A DNA stretch of 64,000 bases from JACVRW01 sp963803085 (GCA_963803085.1 CAWDLE010000017.1:1-64000); one strand, 5' to 3'; shown: positions 18,255-34,222, counted from the stretch's first letter. Made by a program: numbers and translations. Notes: a model not told the origin generated them from the sequence alone.

Positions 18255-18303
18255 AAGGGGTCAGACCCCTTGAGTCGACCATTGTTAAGGGGTCTGACCC
18301 CTT
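18255..18303. repeat. Pair of GGGGTC/GACCCC palindromes
   Basis: AAGGGGTCAGACCCCTT (18255-18271) and AAGGGGTCTGACCCCTT (18287-18303) are perfect palindromes with a one-base centre, 15 bases apart and in opposite orientation. The same core recurs as a larger palindrome at 29488-29520, with relatives at 28468 and 41029, indicating a dispersed REP-like family. Confidence 0.75.
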
Positions 18304-18343
18304 GAGGGTGGTTGAGGGTTCGCGCGGGGCGCATAATGGCCGT

Positions 18344-18703
18344 ATGGACCTGCTCAGCGCGATTCGGGAGCGCGATCGCGAGGCGCTTGGGGCGCTGGTG
18401 GCGGATGAAGTGGTCTTCCACAGCCCGGCGACCACCTACCGCGGCCGCGAGCAGGTGGTGGACCTGCTCGTTGTGATCGGGAAGGTTCTCGAGGACGTGA
18501 CGACCACGCGAGAGGTCGAGACCGTCACGTTCATCAAGGGTCGCTCCGAACGCGACGAGCTCGACGGCGTTCTGGTCGAAGTGAAGGGCGACGATGGTCG
18601 CATCGCCGAGATCACCCTCCTGCTGCGGCCGCTGGCCGCGGTCCAGAGGGCGGTCGTGCGCGTGGCCGGCGCGCTCGCTGAGGGTTCGCGGGCCGACGCA
18701 TAA
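18344..18703 (+). CDS. SnoaL/NTF2-like protein
   Basis: A 119-residue protein from ATG 18344 (DLLSAIRERDREALGALVAD). EVVFHSPATTYRGREQVVDL and the terminal IAEITLLLRPLAAVQRAV fit a nuclear-transport-factor-2-like fold, with one helix region and the curved sheet. Function unknown. It lies between the rplKAJL terminator and the gamma-glutamyltransferase. Confidence 0.75.
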   Translation: MDLLSAIRERDREALGALVADEVVFHSPATTYRGREQVVDLLVVIGKVLEDVTTTREVETVTFIKGRSERDELDGVLVEVKGDDGRIAEITLLLRPLAAVQRAVVRVAGALAEGSRADA

Positions 18704-18732
18704 GCACACGCCGGTCTGGGTACGGCGCGCCC

Positions 18733-20516
18733 ATGGCCGTTTTGGTGCGTCTACTCGCCGTGGTCGCGATCGCGATCGTTCTGTTCGACCCCCAGGTCGC
18801 GCTCGCGCAGGACAAGCAGCCGACCGCTGTCGGCAGCGGTGGCGCCGCCGCCAGCGTCGACCTCGCCGGCACGCAGGCCGCCATCGAGACGCTGCGCCAG
18901 GGCGGAAACGCGGTTGACGCCGCCGTTGCGGCGGCCGGAGTACTGGGCGTGACCGAGCCGTTCTCGTGCGGCATCGGCGGCGGCGGGTTCATGGTGATCC
19001 GCACCTCCAAGGGCAAGGTCACCACGATCGACGGGCGCGAGGAGTCGCCGCGCGCGATGCGCCCGGACTCGTTCTGGGCGAACGGCGCGCCGCTCGCCTT
19101 CAACGAGGGTCGCTACAGCGGCATGTCGGCCGGCATCCCGGGCACGCCCGCCACCTGGCAGCTCGCCCTGAAGCGCTACGGCACCTGGTCGCTCGCCCGA
19201 GCGCTCCGGCCCGGCACCCGCGTGGCGCGCGACGGCTTCACGGTTGACCAGACGTTCTTCGACCAGACCACGCCCAACATCGACTGGTTCAACGACATCC
19301 CGTCGACGGCCGCGATCTACCTCGACCCCGACGGCACGCCGCGCGACGTGGGCACGACGCTCCAGAACCCCGACCTCGCGCGCACCTACCGGCTGCTGGG
19401 GCGCGAGGGAGTCGACGCGTTCTACCGCGGGGACTTGGCGAGCGCGATGGCCGACGCCTCGCAGCACCCGCCGAAGGCCGCCGACGCCAACCACGCCTGG
19501 CGCCCGGGGCTGATGACCACCGACGACCTGCGCCGCTACCGCGCGATCGAGCGAGCGCCGACCCGCAACGGCTATCGCGGCCTCGACATCTGGGGCATGG
19601 GCCCGCCGTCGAGCGGCGGCTCCACCGTCGGCGAGGCGCTCAACATCCTCGAGGGCTACCAGGGCCTCGCGGCCGACCGCAGTCCGCGCGCTCCACCTCC
19701 TGCTCGAGTCCTCGCGCTTCACGTTCGCCGACCGCAACGCCTACCTGGCGGACCCGGACTTCTTCGACGTGCCGCTCGCCGGCCTCCTCTCAGACAGCTT
19801 CGCCGCCGAGCGGCGCGCGCTGATCGACGAGAACAAGGCCGCCACGAGCCCGGTGGCGCCCGGCGACCCATACGACAACCAGAAGGGCAAGGGCAAGCGC
19901 CGCCGCGGCAGCGCCACGATCAGCCACCCCCGCCAGTCCACCACCCACCTGGTCGTCTCAGACAGCAAGGGCAACGTCGTCTCGTACACGTTCACGATCG
20001 AGTCGACCGGCGGCAACGCGGTGGTCGTGCCCGGCTACGGCTTCCTCATGAACAACGAGCTCACCGACTTCAACTTCGACTCGCTCACCCACCCGAACCG
20101 CGCCGACGCCGACAAGCGCCCGCGCAGCTCGATGAGCCCGACGATCATCACCCGCGGCGGAAGGCCGTTCATGGCGGTCGGCTCGCCGGGCGGATCCACG
20201 ATCCCGGGCACCGTCCTCCAGGTGCTGCTCGAGCGCATCGATCTCGGCTCGACGCCTGCCCCAGGCGATCGCGCAGCCGCGGGCGGTCCAGCGGAACGCC
20301 GCCACCACCACGGCGGAGCCCGAGTTCACCAGCTCGCCCGAGGGCCAAGCGCTGCTCGCGCGCGGGCACGCGTACGCGCCGCAGCCGGAGCCGCCGCTGC
20401 CGCCGACGGAGATCGGCGCCGTGACGGGTATCGAGTTCCTCTCCGGCGGCCGGACGCTCGCCGCGGCGGAGCCGGTGCGCCGCGGCGGCGGCAGCGCCGG
20501 GGTCGTCCAACCCTGA
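18733..20516 (+). CDS. ggt: Gamma-glutamyltransferase (frameshifted)
   Basis: ATG at 18733 gives a signal peptide (VLVRLLAVVAIAIVLF, cut near ALA-QD). Family segments follow: GGNAVDAAVAAAGVLGVTEP, CGIGGGGFMVI and DGREESPRAM. One +1 break near 19681 returns as RALHLLLESSRFTFADRNAY. The autoprocessing/catalytic threonine region is QSTTHLVVSDSKGN, and SPGGSTIP follows. A second +1 break near 20259 is corrected to QAIAQPRAVQRNA and the true end at 20516, giving 593 residues. The exported Ntn-hydrolase cleaves glutathione and gamma-glutamyl compounds. It sits between rplL and rpoB, an unusual place. Confidence 0.88.
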
Positions 20517-20638
20517 GGCGCCATCGAGCGCCAAGCCGCTGCTAGTGTTGTCGACGGCCTATAGCCGCAGCCGTCCCTTATAGAGCCGCGCCGGCACATA
20601 TTCCTGGCGCCTCGGGACGGGGTCCGTGATGGCCAGCT

Positions 20639-20686
20639 GCCCGCAAATTGCGGGCGGGCAAACGCCCCTTGCGGGGGCGTGTTTCT
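20639..20686 (+). terminator. Tandem hairpins before rpoB
   Basis: GCCCGCAA-A-TTGCGGGC (20639-20655) is followed by ACGCCCC-TTGCG-GGGGCGT (20662-20680) and GTTTCTGTCT. The second stem with its T-rich flank could terminate the ggt transcript or act in the rpoB leader. The rest of the 256-base gap from 20517 includes a CCGTCCC/GGGACGG long-range pair (about 20571 and 20613) and nothing coding. Confidence 0.5.
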
Positions 20687-20698
20687 GTCTGCTATTCT
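20669..20698 (+). promoter_or_regulatory. Candidate rpoBC promoter
   Basis: TTGCGG (20669-20674) and TATTCT (20693-20698) are 18 bases apart, about 75 bases before the rpoB start. The -10 lies in CTGCTATTCT, matching the TGCTAnnnT pattern also found before rpsL, fusA and rpmJ. It overlaps the hairpin above, so both cannot be fully functional as drawn. Confidence 0.4.
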
Positions 20699-20772
20699 GG
20701 TCGGTCGCGCTTTGCGCCCGTCTTACCTCGCCCCGCCGCTTGTCGTACCACTAGCTCGAAGGAGTTGCCGCC

Positions 20773-24387
<3,615 letters not shown>

Positions 24388-24396
24388 GGAACCACT

Positions 24397-28467
<4,071 letters not shown>

Positions 28468-28468
<1 letters not shown>

Positions 28469-28491
28469 GGGACAGACCAAAGTCTGTCCCC
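28468..28491. repeat. GGGGACAGAC/GTCTGTCCCC palindrome
   Basis: Perfect 10-bp arms with a CAAA centre begin on the last base of the rpoC stop codon. The element resembles the other GGGG...CCCC palindromes of the window but has a different core. It may have contributed to the 3' processing of rpoBC mRNA. Confidence 0.65.
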
Positions 28492-28498
28492 AAGATTT

Positions 28499-28542
28499 GG
28501 GGGTCGGTATCGGGTACTCCCCGATGCCGGCCCCTGTTTTTT
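28499..28542 (+). terminator. Intrinsic terminator after rpoC
   Basis: GGGTCGGTATCGGG (28501-28514) pairs with CCCGATGCCGGCCC (28520-28533) through 14 base pairs including two G-T pairs, with a five-base loop. It is followed by CTGTTTTTT. Stem plus U-run is textbook, and it lies right after rpoBC. Confidence 0.88.
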
Positions 28543-28558
28543 CCGGCACGGTGGTCTC

Positions 28559-29004
28559 ATGAGAATTCTGGCCGCCGCCCTGACAGCCCTGGTCCTTGCA
28601 GTCCCCGCCGCGCAGGCGGACGATTTCCCTGCAAATGAGGACCCTCACTGCACCTACGTGGTGCCGAAGAAGATGCGCCTCGGGCCCGTCCTGCGCAAGG
28701 GCATCCCCGTGAAGGTCACCTGCGACGGGGTCGCGGAAGGCGTCGAGCATCGCCACGATCCAGTCGCGCAAGCAGCGGGACGACTGGCTCGACATGCACA
28801 GCGGCGGCGTGCCGGGGATCTCGAACAGCGACCTCCTTACCTTCGAGGAGGCGGGCACCCAGACGCTCCGCGTGAACATCATCCCGAAGAAGTTCTTCCG
28901 CCGGTACGCGAAGACGAAGTTCCGCGTGCTGCTCGGCGTCGAGCGCGAGCCGGCCGTACCACACGAGCGTGGACAGCGGGCAGACGATCACCGTGGTGCG
29001 CTGA
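28559..29004 (+). CDS. Secreted hypothetical protein (two frameshifts)
   Basis: ATG at 28559 begins a signal peptide (RILAAALTALVLAVPAAQA). The frame then breaks near 28738 and again near 28955. After removing one G at each, it reads HCTYVVPKKMRLGPVLRKG, SSIATIQSRKQRDDWLDMHS, FEEAGTQTLRVNIIPKKFF and YHTSVDSGQTITVVR, 147 residues in total. An immunoglobulin-like beta protein is possible (alternating strands, VKVTCDG), but no family is recognised. It follows the rpoC terminator. Confidence 0.6.
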
Positions 29005-29021
29005 GGCGTTAGCTTCCGCCA

Positions 29022-29522
29022 ATGGCGGACGCCGCCCTCGACGCGTTCATGCAGACTGCGGAGCGGATCGTGTACTGCTCGCTGGCGACCGTGGACCGGC
29101 GTGGGCGGCCGCGCTCGCGCCTCGTGCACGCGGTATGGGAGCGGGACGGTGACGGACTCGTCGGATGGGTGGGTAGCCGTCCGACGCCGCTGAGGCGCGC
29201 CCACGTCGAGCGGACGCCGTTCGTGTCGTGCTTCTACTGGGATCCCGCGCACGACGTTGCCGTCGCCGAGTGCGGCGTGAGGTGGATCGAGGACGACGAC
29301 GGCCGTCGCGAGGCCTGGGAGCGCCTGTCGGCCGCTCCTCCGCCGATGGGCTACGACCCGGCGCCGATCTGGCCCGACGGGCCGGAGGGAGAAGACTTCG
29401 TGGCGCTCCGCCTCGATCCCTGGCGTGTGCAGGCAAAAAGCGCGGCGGCGATGGCCGCGGGCGAGCCCTACCTGGTCTGGACGGCGAAACCCTCAAGGGG
29501 GTCTGACCCCCTTGAGGGTTAG
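29022..29522 (+). CDS. Pyridoxamine 5'-phosphate oxidase-family (FMN split-barrel) protein
   Basis: A 166-residue protein. FMQTAERIVYCSLATVDRRG, RPRSRLVHAVW and VGSRPTPLRRAHVERTPFVS follow the split-barrel pattern of PPOX-like flavoproteins (FMN or F420). The C-terminal DFVALRLDPWRVQ is the usual final strand. The substrate is unknown. Its last codons lie in a 33-base palindrome shared with the opposing HAD gene. Confidence 0.8.
   Translation: MADAALDAFMQTAERIVYCSLATVDRRGRPRSRLVHAVWERDGDGLVGWVGSRPTPLRRAHVERTPFVSCFYWDPAHDVAVAECGVRWIEDDDGRREAWERLSAAPPPMGYDPAPIWPDGPEGEDFVALRLDPWRVQAKSAAAMAAGEPYLVWTAKPSRGSDPLEG
29488..29520. repeat. 33-base perfect palindrome at convergent gene ends
   Basis: Two 16-base arms, AACCCTCAAGGGGGTC and its exact complement, flank a single T. 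The core GGGGGTCTGACCCCC matches the pair at 18255-18303. It covers the last codons of the PPOX gene on the plus strand and abuts the HAD stop on the minus strand, so it can act as a bidirectional terminator-like hairpin. Confidence 0.8.
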
Positions 29523-30031
29523 CGGATCCAGCCCTCGAGCTCGTCGGCCCAGCGCACCAGCTGGGTCACGTGCTCGTCGGTGAGGCCCTCCGAGGGCTTC
29601 GTCTCGACGATCAGCGTCGGCGCGGAGCGCCGCTCGGCCCAGGCGACGCAGGTCTCGTCGATGTTGTCGTCGAGCCACGCCGCGGGGCGGTCTCGCGCGT
29701 ACTCGTTGATCGCGTCGACCTTCCAGTGCGCGGAGCCGAAGACGGCCTGCCCGTCGAACACAAGGGTGGGGAGATCCCGGAAGGGCAGCTTGAGGATGAA
29801 CGGCAAGTGTTCATTCGCACGTTCTTCCCAGCCTGTGGCCCAGACAAGATCGAACCTTTCGGCTAGGGTGACGAGCCTGGCCCCGACGTCGTCGGGGATG
29901 CAGTGCGCCACCCCATCGATCCAGTGCAGGGGGCCTGGAAGCTGGCCTGCGCCGGAGGTGAAGCCGAACAGGCTGATGACTCCATCGACGTCGACGAAGA
30001 GGATCGGTCGTTGTTGCGTTTGCGGTTCCAA
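29519..30031 (-). CDS. HAD-like domain protein
   Basis: A 170-residue cytoplasmic protein. Motif I is ILFVDVDGVISLFG (DxD nucleophile pair), motif II is DLVWATGWEERAN, and a late WLDDNIDE supplies acidic motif IV residues. This is the HAD-like hydrolase type often annotated for phosphatase or RNA-repair proteins. It shows no cap domain, so it is a C0-type. The lysine between motifs II and IV (probably SAHWKVDAI) is plausible. Substrate unknown. Confidence 0.8.
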   Translation of the reverse strand: MEPQTQQRPILFVDVDGVISLFGFTSGAGQLPGPLHWIDGVAHCIPDDVGARLVTLAERFDLVWATGWEERANEHLPFILKLPFRDLPTLVFDGQAVFGSAHWKVDAINEYARDRPAAWLDDNIDETCVAWAERRSAPTLIVETKPSEGLTDEHVTQLVRWADELEGWIR

Positions 30032-30068
30032 GGTTTCGTTAATGAGTAGCTGAGGAAGCCAATACGTT

Positions 30069-30157
30069 GAGGCCCTTCACGCTTTGGCCGAAAGGTCGAT
30101 AAAGCAGGAAGGCCTCTAAGCCGATAGCTCGAACAGCGGTGGGATAGAGAACACCGC
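30069..30157 (+). ncRNA. Candidate structured leader RNA upstream of a transporter
   Basis: GAGGCC (30069-30074) pairs with GGCCTC (30111-30116) and encloses GCTTT-GGCC-GAAA-GGTC-GAT-AAAGC (30081-30105), a stem capped by a GAAA tetraloop with a three-base bulge. A second hairpin GCGGTG/CACCGC is at 30136-30157. GC content falls well below that of the neighbours. The element ends about 35 bases before the transporter GTG. It fits no riboswitch class that I can recall; function is inference. Confidence 0.4.
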
Positions 30158-30190
30158 ACCTAGTCCCAGACTTTTCTCTGAATCTAGCCT

Positions 30191-31051
30191 GTGCTTCAAC
30201 TCGGAATTCTTCTTGCCGTCTTCTGCGCGTTCGCTACGAACGTCGGCTTCCTGCTCAAGCATCGTGGCGCATGCGCCGCGCCTGACGTAAGCCTGAAGCA
30301 CCCCGTCGCCAGCGCCATCGGACTGTTCCGCTCCAAGTGGTTCGCGGTCGGCATGCTCGTGGCGCTCGGTGCGTGGGTCTTCCACGTCGCCGCCCTCGCC
30401 ATGGCGCCGCTCTCGATCGTCCAGGCCGTTATCGCCGGCGGACTCGTCTTCCTCACCGTGCTGGCGGAGCGCTACTTCGGCTGCTCGGTCGGCACGCGCC
30501 AGTGGGCTGGCGTCGGCCTCACCGCCCTCGGCCTCGTCCTGCTCGCCGTCACGCTGCCGCACCACGGCGGCCACTCGAGCTACTCGACCGTCGGCATGAT
30601 CGCCTTTGAGTCGGCCCTGCTCGCGCTCGGCACCTTCCTCGTCCTCTCCAAGAAGCTTGACTCGCATGAGCATCACGGCGTGATGCTGGGCACCGCGGCC
30701 GGCATCCTCTTCGGAGTGTCGGATGTCGCCATCAAGGCGATCACGACCTCGCTGGGCACCGGCGGCGGAATCGCCGTCCTCACCCCGTGGCTCGTCACCT
30801 GCATCGCCGCCTCGGTGATCGCCTTCTACGCGTCGGCCCGCGGGCTCCAGAAGGGTGAGGCCGTGCCGGTCATCACGCTCACGAGCGCGGCGGCCAACGT
30901 CACGGCAATCAGCGGCGGCATCCTCGTCTTCGGCGACCCGATGCCGGGCGATCCGTTCGGGATCTTCCTCCAGAGCTTCGCCTTCGTGCTGGTGATCGTT
31001 GCGGCCGCGCTGATGCCGGCTCCGCTGCGCGCCGCACGCGCCACCGCCTAG
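30191..31051 (+). CDS. DMT-superfamily transporter (NIPA/EamA-like)
   Basis: A 286-residue membrane protein from GTG 30191, with nine or ten hydrophobic helices. NVGFLLKHRGA after the first helix, the VASAIGLFRSKWFAVG loop, APLSIVQAVIAGGLVFLTVL and the C-terminal PVITLTSAAANVTAISGG resemble NIPA-like magnesium transporters and related DMT proteins. Substrate unproven. A structured leader lies in the 159-base divergent gap upstream. Confidence 0.8.
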   Translation: MLQLGILLAVFCAFATNVGFLLKHRGACAAPDVSLKHPVASAIGLFRSKWFAVGMLVALGAWVFHVAALAMAPLSIVQAVIAGGLVFLTVLAERYFGCSVGTRQWAGVGLTALGLVLLAVTLPHHGGHSSYSTVGMIAFESALLALGTFLVLSKKLDSHEHHGVMLGTAAGILFGVSDVAIKAITTSLGTGGGIAVLTPWLVTCIAASVIAFYASARGLQKGEAVPVITLTSAAANVTAISGGILVFGDPMPGDPFGIFLQSFAFVLVIVAAALMPAPLRAARATA

Positions 31052-31119
31052 CTGTCGAAAACAGCCCTGCTTGTTCGACGCACTATTGAATGGTGCAAAG
31101 CGAACGAGAAGGAGTCGAC

Positions 31120-31686
31120 ATGGGCAGGATCGTGGTAACCGAGTTCATCTCGCTGGACGGCGTGATCGAGGATCCGGGCGGATCCGAGGACTACAAGTAC
31201 GGCGGCTGGTCCTTCGAGATCAACCGCGGCGATGAAGGCGACAAGTTCAAGCTCGACGAGGCACTCGACTCCGCGGCGCTGCTGCTGGGGCGGAGGACCT
31301 ACGAGGGCTTCGCCTCGGCGTGGCCGTCCCGTGACGGCGAGTTCGCGGACAAGTTCAACAGCATGCCCAAGTACGTGGTCTCCTCGACGCTGAAGGACCC
31401 GGAGTGGACCAACACGACCGTGATCAGCGACGACCTGGCCTCGGAGGTCGGGCGGCTGAAGCAGGACATCGACGGCGACATCGTCGTCCACGGCAGCGCC
31501 CAGCTCGTGCAGGCGCTCGTGGAGGAGGGCCTGGTGGACGAGCTGCGCCTGATGGTCTTCCCCGTGGTGCTCGGCGCCGGCAAGCGACTCTTCGGCGAGA
31601 CGAGCGACAAGCGGCCGCTACGGCTCTCGGACTCCAAGATCGTCGGCGACGGCGTCGCGATCCTGACCTACGTGCCGGCGGTCTAG
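31120..31686 (+). CDS. Dihydrofolate reductase-family (RibD C-terminal-like) protein
   Basis: ATG at 31120, preceded by GAGAAGGAG, gives 188 residues. GRIVVTEFISLDGVIEDPGG is the family start, LLLGRRTYEGFASAWPSRDG the central motif, and DGDIVVHGSAQLVQALVEEG with LRLMVFPVVLGAGKRLF the nucleotide-binding end. These stand-alone reductases use NAD(P)H; substrates are generally unknown and it is not assumed to be the folate enzyme. It overlaps the convergent hydrolase by 69 bases. Confidence 0.88.
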   Translation: MGRIVVTEFISLDGVIEDPGGSEDYKYGGWSFEINRGDEGDKFKLDEALDSAALLLGRRTYEGFASAWPSRDGEFADKFNSMPKYVVSSTLKDPEWTNTTVISDDLASEVGRLKQDIDGDIVVHGSAQLVQALVEEGLVDELRLMVFPVVLGAGKRLFGETSDKRPLRLSDSKIVGDGVAILTYVPAV

Positions 31687-32490
31687 GGCGAACTCCGTGA
31701 TCGCATCAGCGAGCAGGTCGGGCACGTCGCTCATGGGGACGTGCCCGGCGCCGCTGATGTAGCGCAGCTCCGCGCCCGGGATGAGGCGCTCGAAGCGGCG
31801 CCCCTGGCGCGGCAGCAGGATGATGTCGAGCTTTCCCCAGAGCAGCAGCACAGGCGTGTCCAGCGTGGTCAGGCCGCGCGGCTGGGCGTGGAAGGTGTGC
31901 AGAAGGGTGGCGTAGAGGCCCGGGCAGCTGCCGTACAGCTCCATCTCCTCGATCAGCTGGTCCGGATCCTTGCGCCAGGGCTGCGCAGTGGCGGGGCCGG
32001 CGAGCAGGGAGCGGGTTACGGGGTTGCGCAGCAGGGGTTCGGGCGCAGGCGCGTTCACCACAAACCAGTGCATCCCGCGCAGGATTCCCGCGCCCCACTG
32101 CTTCTCGCGCGCGTGCTGGAGCCCGGCCGGCGAGATGGCCGTAACGGTGCGGGCACGCCCGCGGCGAGCGAGCTCCAACGAGATCCAGCCGCCGAGCGAG
32201 TTGCCCGCCATGTGGGCGCTGTCGAAGCCGGCGCCGAGCATCTCGCGCTCGACCGCGTCGGCGAGCGCCTCGGGGGTCGAGTCGGTCCCGGCTGGGAGCG
32301 CGGGCGAGTGGCCGTGACCCGGGAGGTCCACGGCCAGCACGTCGAAGCGCCGCTCGAGCTGCGGGAGCATCGGCTTCCAGCCACGCCAGGTGTGGCCGAT
32401 CCCATGGATGAGCACGAGCGGCTCGCCGGACCCGCCGCGGTGGTGGTCGAGGCCCCTGGATCCGCCTCCGTTCGTGCTTTCGCGCGTCAT
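31618..32490 (-). CDS. Alpha/beta hydrolase
   Basis: A 290-residue protein from ATG 32490. The oxyanion region is PLVLIHGIGHTWRGW, the nucleophile elbow AGNSLGGWISLEL (GxSxG), the acid is likely D in LLLWGKLDIILLP, and the His is in ISGAGHVPMSD. A lid segment lies in residues 145-210. Substrate unknown. Its C-terminal 23 residues lie in the 3' end of the reductase gene. It runs divergently from rpsL, with 45 bases between. Confidence 0.88.
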   Translation of the reverse strand: MTRESTNGGGSRGLDHHRGGSGEPLVLIHGIGHTWRGWKPMLPQLERRFDVLAVDLPGHGHSPALPAGTDSTPEALADAVEREMLGAGFDSAHMAGNSLGGWISLELARRGRARTVTAISPAGLQHAREKQWGAGILRGMHWFVVNAPAPEPLLRNPVTRSLLAGPATAQPWRKDPDQLIEEMELYGSCPGLYATLLHTFHAQPRGLTTLDTPVLLLWGKLDIILLPRQGRRFERLIPGAELRYISGAGHVPMSDVPDLLADAITEFALDRRHVGQDRDAVADDLGVREP

Positions 32491-32535
32491 GGCGATGCAG
32501 CCTATGGCAGCGCCGCTGCTACCATCACGCGCCGC

Positions 32536-32931
32536 ATGCCAAGCATCAATCAGCTCGTACGCAAGGGCCGCACGAAGCCCAAGAAGAAGGTCTCGACACC
32601 TGGCCTGAAGTCCGGCCAGGGTCGCAAGAAGCGCATCGCGGCCCCGCAGCGGCGTGGAGTCTGCACGCGCGTGTACACGACCACGCCCAAGAAGCCGAAC
32701 TCGGCTCTCCGGAAGGTCGCCCGCGTACGGCTCACCAACGGCATGGAGGTCACCTCCTACATCCCGGGTGAGGGCCACAACCTGCAGGAGCACTCGGTCG
32801 TGCTCGTGCGTGGTGGCCGCGTGAAGGATCTGCCGGGCGTGCGCTACAAGGTGGTCCGCGGGACGCTCGACGCGGCCGGCGTGTCCGACCGCAAGAAGGC
32901 CCGCTCGCAGTACGGCGCCAAGGCGAGGTAG
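32536..32931 (+). CDS. rpsL: 30S ribosomal protein S12
   Basis: A 131-residue protein from ATG 32536: PSINQLVRKGRTKPKKKV, GVCTRVYTTTPKKPNSALRK, EGHNLQEHSVVLVRGGRVKD and LPGVRYKVVRGTLDAAGV. Both lysines known as streptomycin-resistance sites (in TPKKPNS and RVKDLPG) are wild type. It forms the decoding centre. A TACCAT element at 32520 may be the -10. rpsG follows after two bases. Confidence 0.97.
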   Translation: MPSINQLVRKGRTKPKKKVSTPGLKSGQGRKKRIAAPQRRGVCTRVYTTTPKKPNSALRKVARVRLTNGMEVTSYIPGEGHNLQEHSVVLVRGGRVKDLPGVRYKVVRGTLDAAGVSDRKKARSQYGAKAR

Positions 32932-32933
32932 AG

Positions 32934-33404
32934 GTGCCGCGCCGCGCAGCAGCAGGTGTCCGCCCGGTCGAGCCCGACCCGATGTACGGATCGCGGCTCG
33001 TCCAGCAGCTGATCAACAAGGTGATGGTGGACGGCAAGAAGTCCACCGCCGAGAAGATCGTCTACGACGCCCTCGAGATCCTCGCGAAGCGCACCAGCCA
33101 GGATCCGGTGCCCGCCCTCGAGGAGTCGATCAAGCAGCTCACCCCGGTGCTCGAGGTCCGCTCCCGCCGAGTCGGCGGCGCGACCTACCAGGTGCCCGTC
33201 GAGGTACCCCAGCGCCGCGCACGCACCCTCGCAGTCCGCTGGCTGATCGAGTTCGCCCGCGCCCGCCGCGAGAAGTCGATGTCAGAGCGGCTCGCCGGCG
33301 AGCTGGGCGACGCCCAGTCCCAGCAGGGCGGCGCCTACAAGCGGAAGGACGACATCTTCCGCATGGCGCAGGCCAACAAGGCCTTCGCGCACTACCGCTG
33401 GTAG
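32934..33404 (+). CDS. rpsG: 30S ribosomal protein S7
   Basis: A 156-residue protein from GTG: PRRAAAGVRPVEPDPMYGSR, VMVDGKKSTAEKIVYDALE, VRSRRVGGATYQVPVEV and ANKAFAHYRW. It organises the 3' major domain of 16S rRNA. Unlike the usual str operon, fusA does not follow directly; a zinc-ribbon gene and an opposing membrane gene intervene. Confidence 0.97.
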   Translation: MPRRAAAGVRPVEPDPMYGSRLVQQLINKVMVDGKKSTAEKIVYDALEILAKRTSQDPVPALEESIKQLTPVLEVRSRRVGGATYQVPVEVPQRRARTLAVRWLIEFARARREKSMSERLAGELGDAQSQQGGAYKRKDDIFRMAQANKAFAHYRW

Positions 33405-33475
33405 CGGCGGTTCTCGAACTGCAGCATTGAGGGGTGGCCCGGACCGCTGCGGTGGGCGGCCTAGGATCTCTTTCG

Positions 33476-33730
33476 GTGCCGATTTACGAGTTCGAATGTC
33501 GTAAGTGCGGGGCGCGGTTTGAGGAACTCGTCCGCGCTGGAGGCACGGCGGCCTGCCCGACCTGCGGCTCGGATGACGTAGAACGGCGCTTCTCACCTAT
33601 TTCAGAGCCCCGGGTACCGGTGGGGCTGCATGGAAAGGCGGCCAGGGAGTCCAACGCGCGCCGCACAGAGCGAGAAGCAAAGCGCCAGGAGGGCTTCAGA
33701 GAAGACCGCAAACGTCGCAGTCAGAGCTAG
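33476..33730 (+). CDS. FmdB-family zinc-ribbon protein
   Basis: From GTG 33476 the protein is 84 residues: PIYEFECRKCGARFEELV, then ACPTCGSDDVERRFSPIS. Two CxxC pairs form the zinc ribbon of the FmdB/CxxC_CXXC_SSSS regulators. The C-terminal half is highly basic and Arg/Glu-rich. The role is unknown, possibly nucleic-acid binding. The stop overlaps the stop of the opposing gene. Confidence 0.82.
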   Translation: MPIYEFECRKCGARFEELVRAGGTAACPTCGSDDVERRFSPISEPRVPVGLHGKAARESNARRTEREAKRQEGFREDRKRRSQS

Positions 33731-34222
33731 TCGTTCGGCCGCAGCAACCGCAAGAGCCCCGCGCCCACGGCAAGCACTCCGCCGATCAGCTCGAACCACA
33801 GCCCGGCGCCCGCCGACGCGGCTCGCCTCGGCGTAGTCGCGGCCGATCAGGCCCGCGTCGTCGCTGGCGGGCAGGTCCACCAGCAGGGTGATGCCGAGCA
33901 CCACCACGCCGATCACGATCAGGGCCACCGCGGCCGGCCGTGAGCGGCCGAACGCGGCCCCGATGCCCATCGCGAAGGTGAGCAGCCCGAGCAGGAGCAG
34001 CGCCACCGAGCTGCGCTCGAATCCGGTCTGGGCGCAGTTGTCCGCGAGGTCGGGACTCGTGTCGTAGATGCCTCGCAGCTCGTGTTCCGCGACGTCCATG
34101 GAGATGACCGTTGAGACCAGGGTGAGCAGCATCAGGACAGCCGGCCAGAACAGCCGCCGCCGCGACCGCGATTGCCACCGGCGAAACACCCGTTGGCAAA
34201 GCCAAACGCCTGCTACCATCAC
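33727..34222 (-). CDS. Hypothetical multi-pass membrane protein (frameshifted)
   Basis: After a basic N-terminus (WQSRSRRRLF) there are four hydrophobic segments: PAVLMLLTLVSTVISM, VALLLLGLLTFAMGIG, AAVALIVIGVVVLGITLLV and, after correcting one extra base near 33823, a last one reading GLWFELIGGVLAVGAGLLRL. An extracytoplasmic loop (GIYDTSPDLADNCAQTGFE) lies after helix 1. Corrected length is 164 residues, ending RPND. No family is recognised. The start among several candidates is uncertain. Confidence 0.6.
34193..34219 (+). promoter_or_regulatory. Candidate fusA promoter
   Basis: TTGGCA (34193-34198) and TACCAT (34214-34219) are 15 bases apart, in a TGCTACCATCAC context that is nearly identical to the sequence before rpsL (32517-32528). 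A leader of about 185 bases would precede fusA. Confidence 0.4.
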
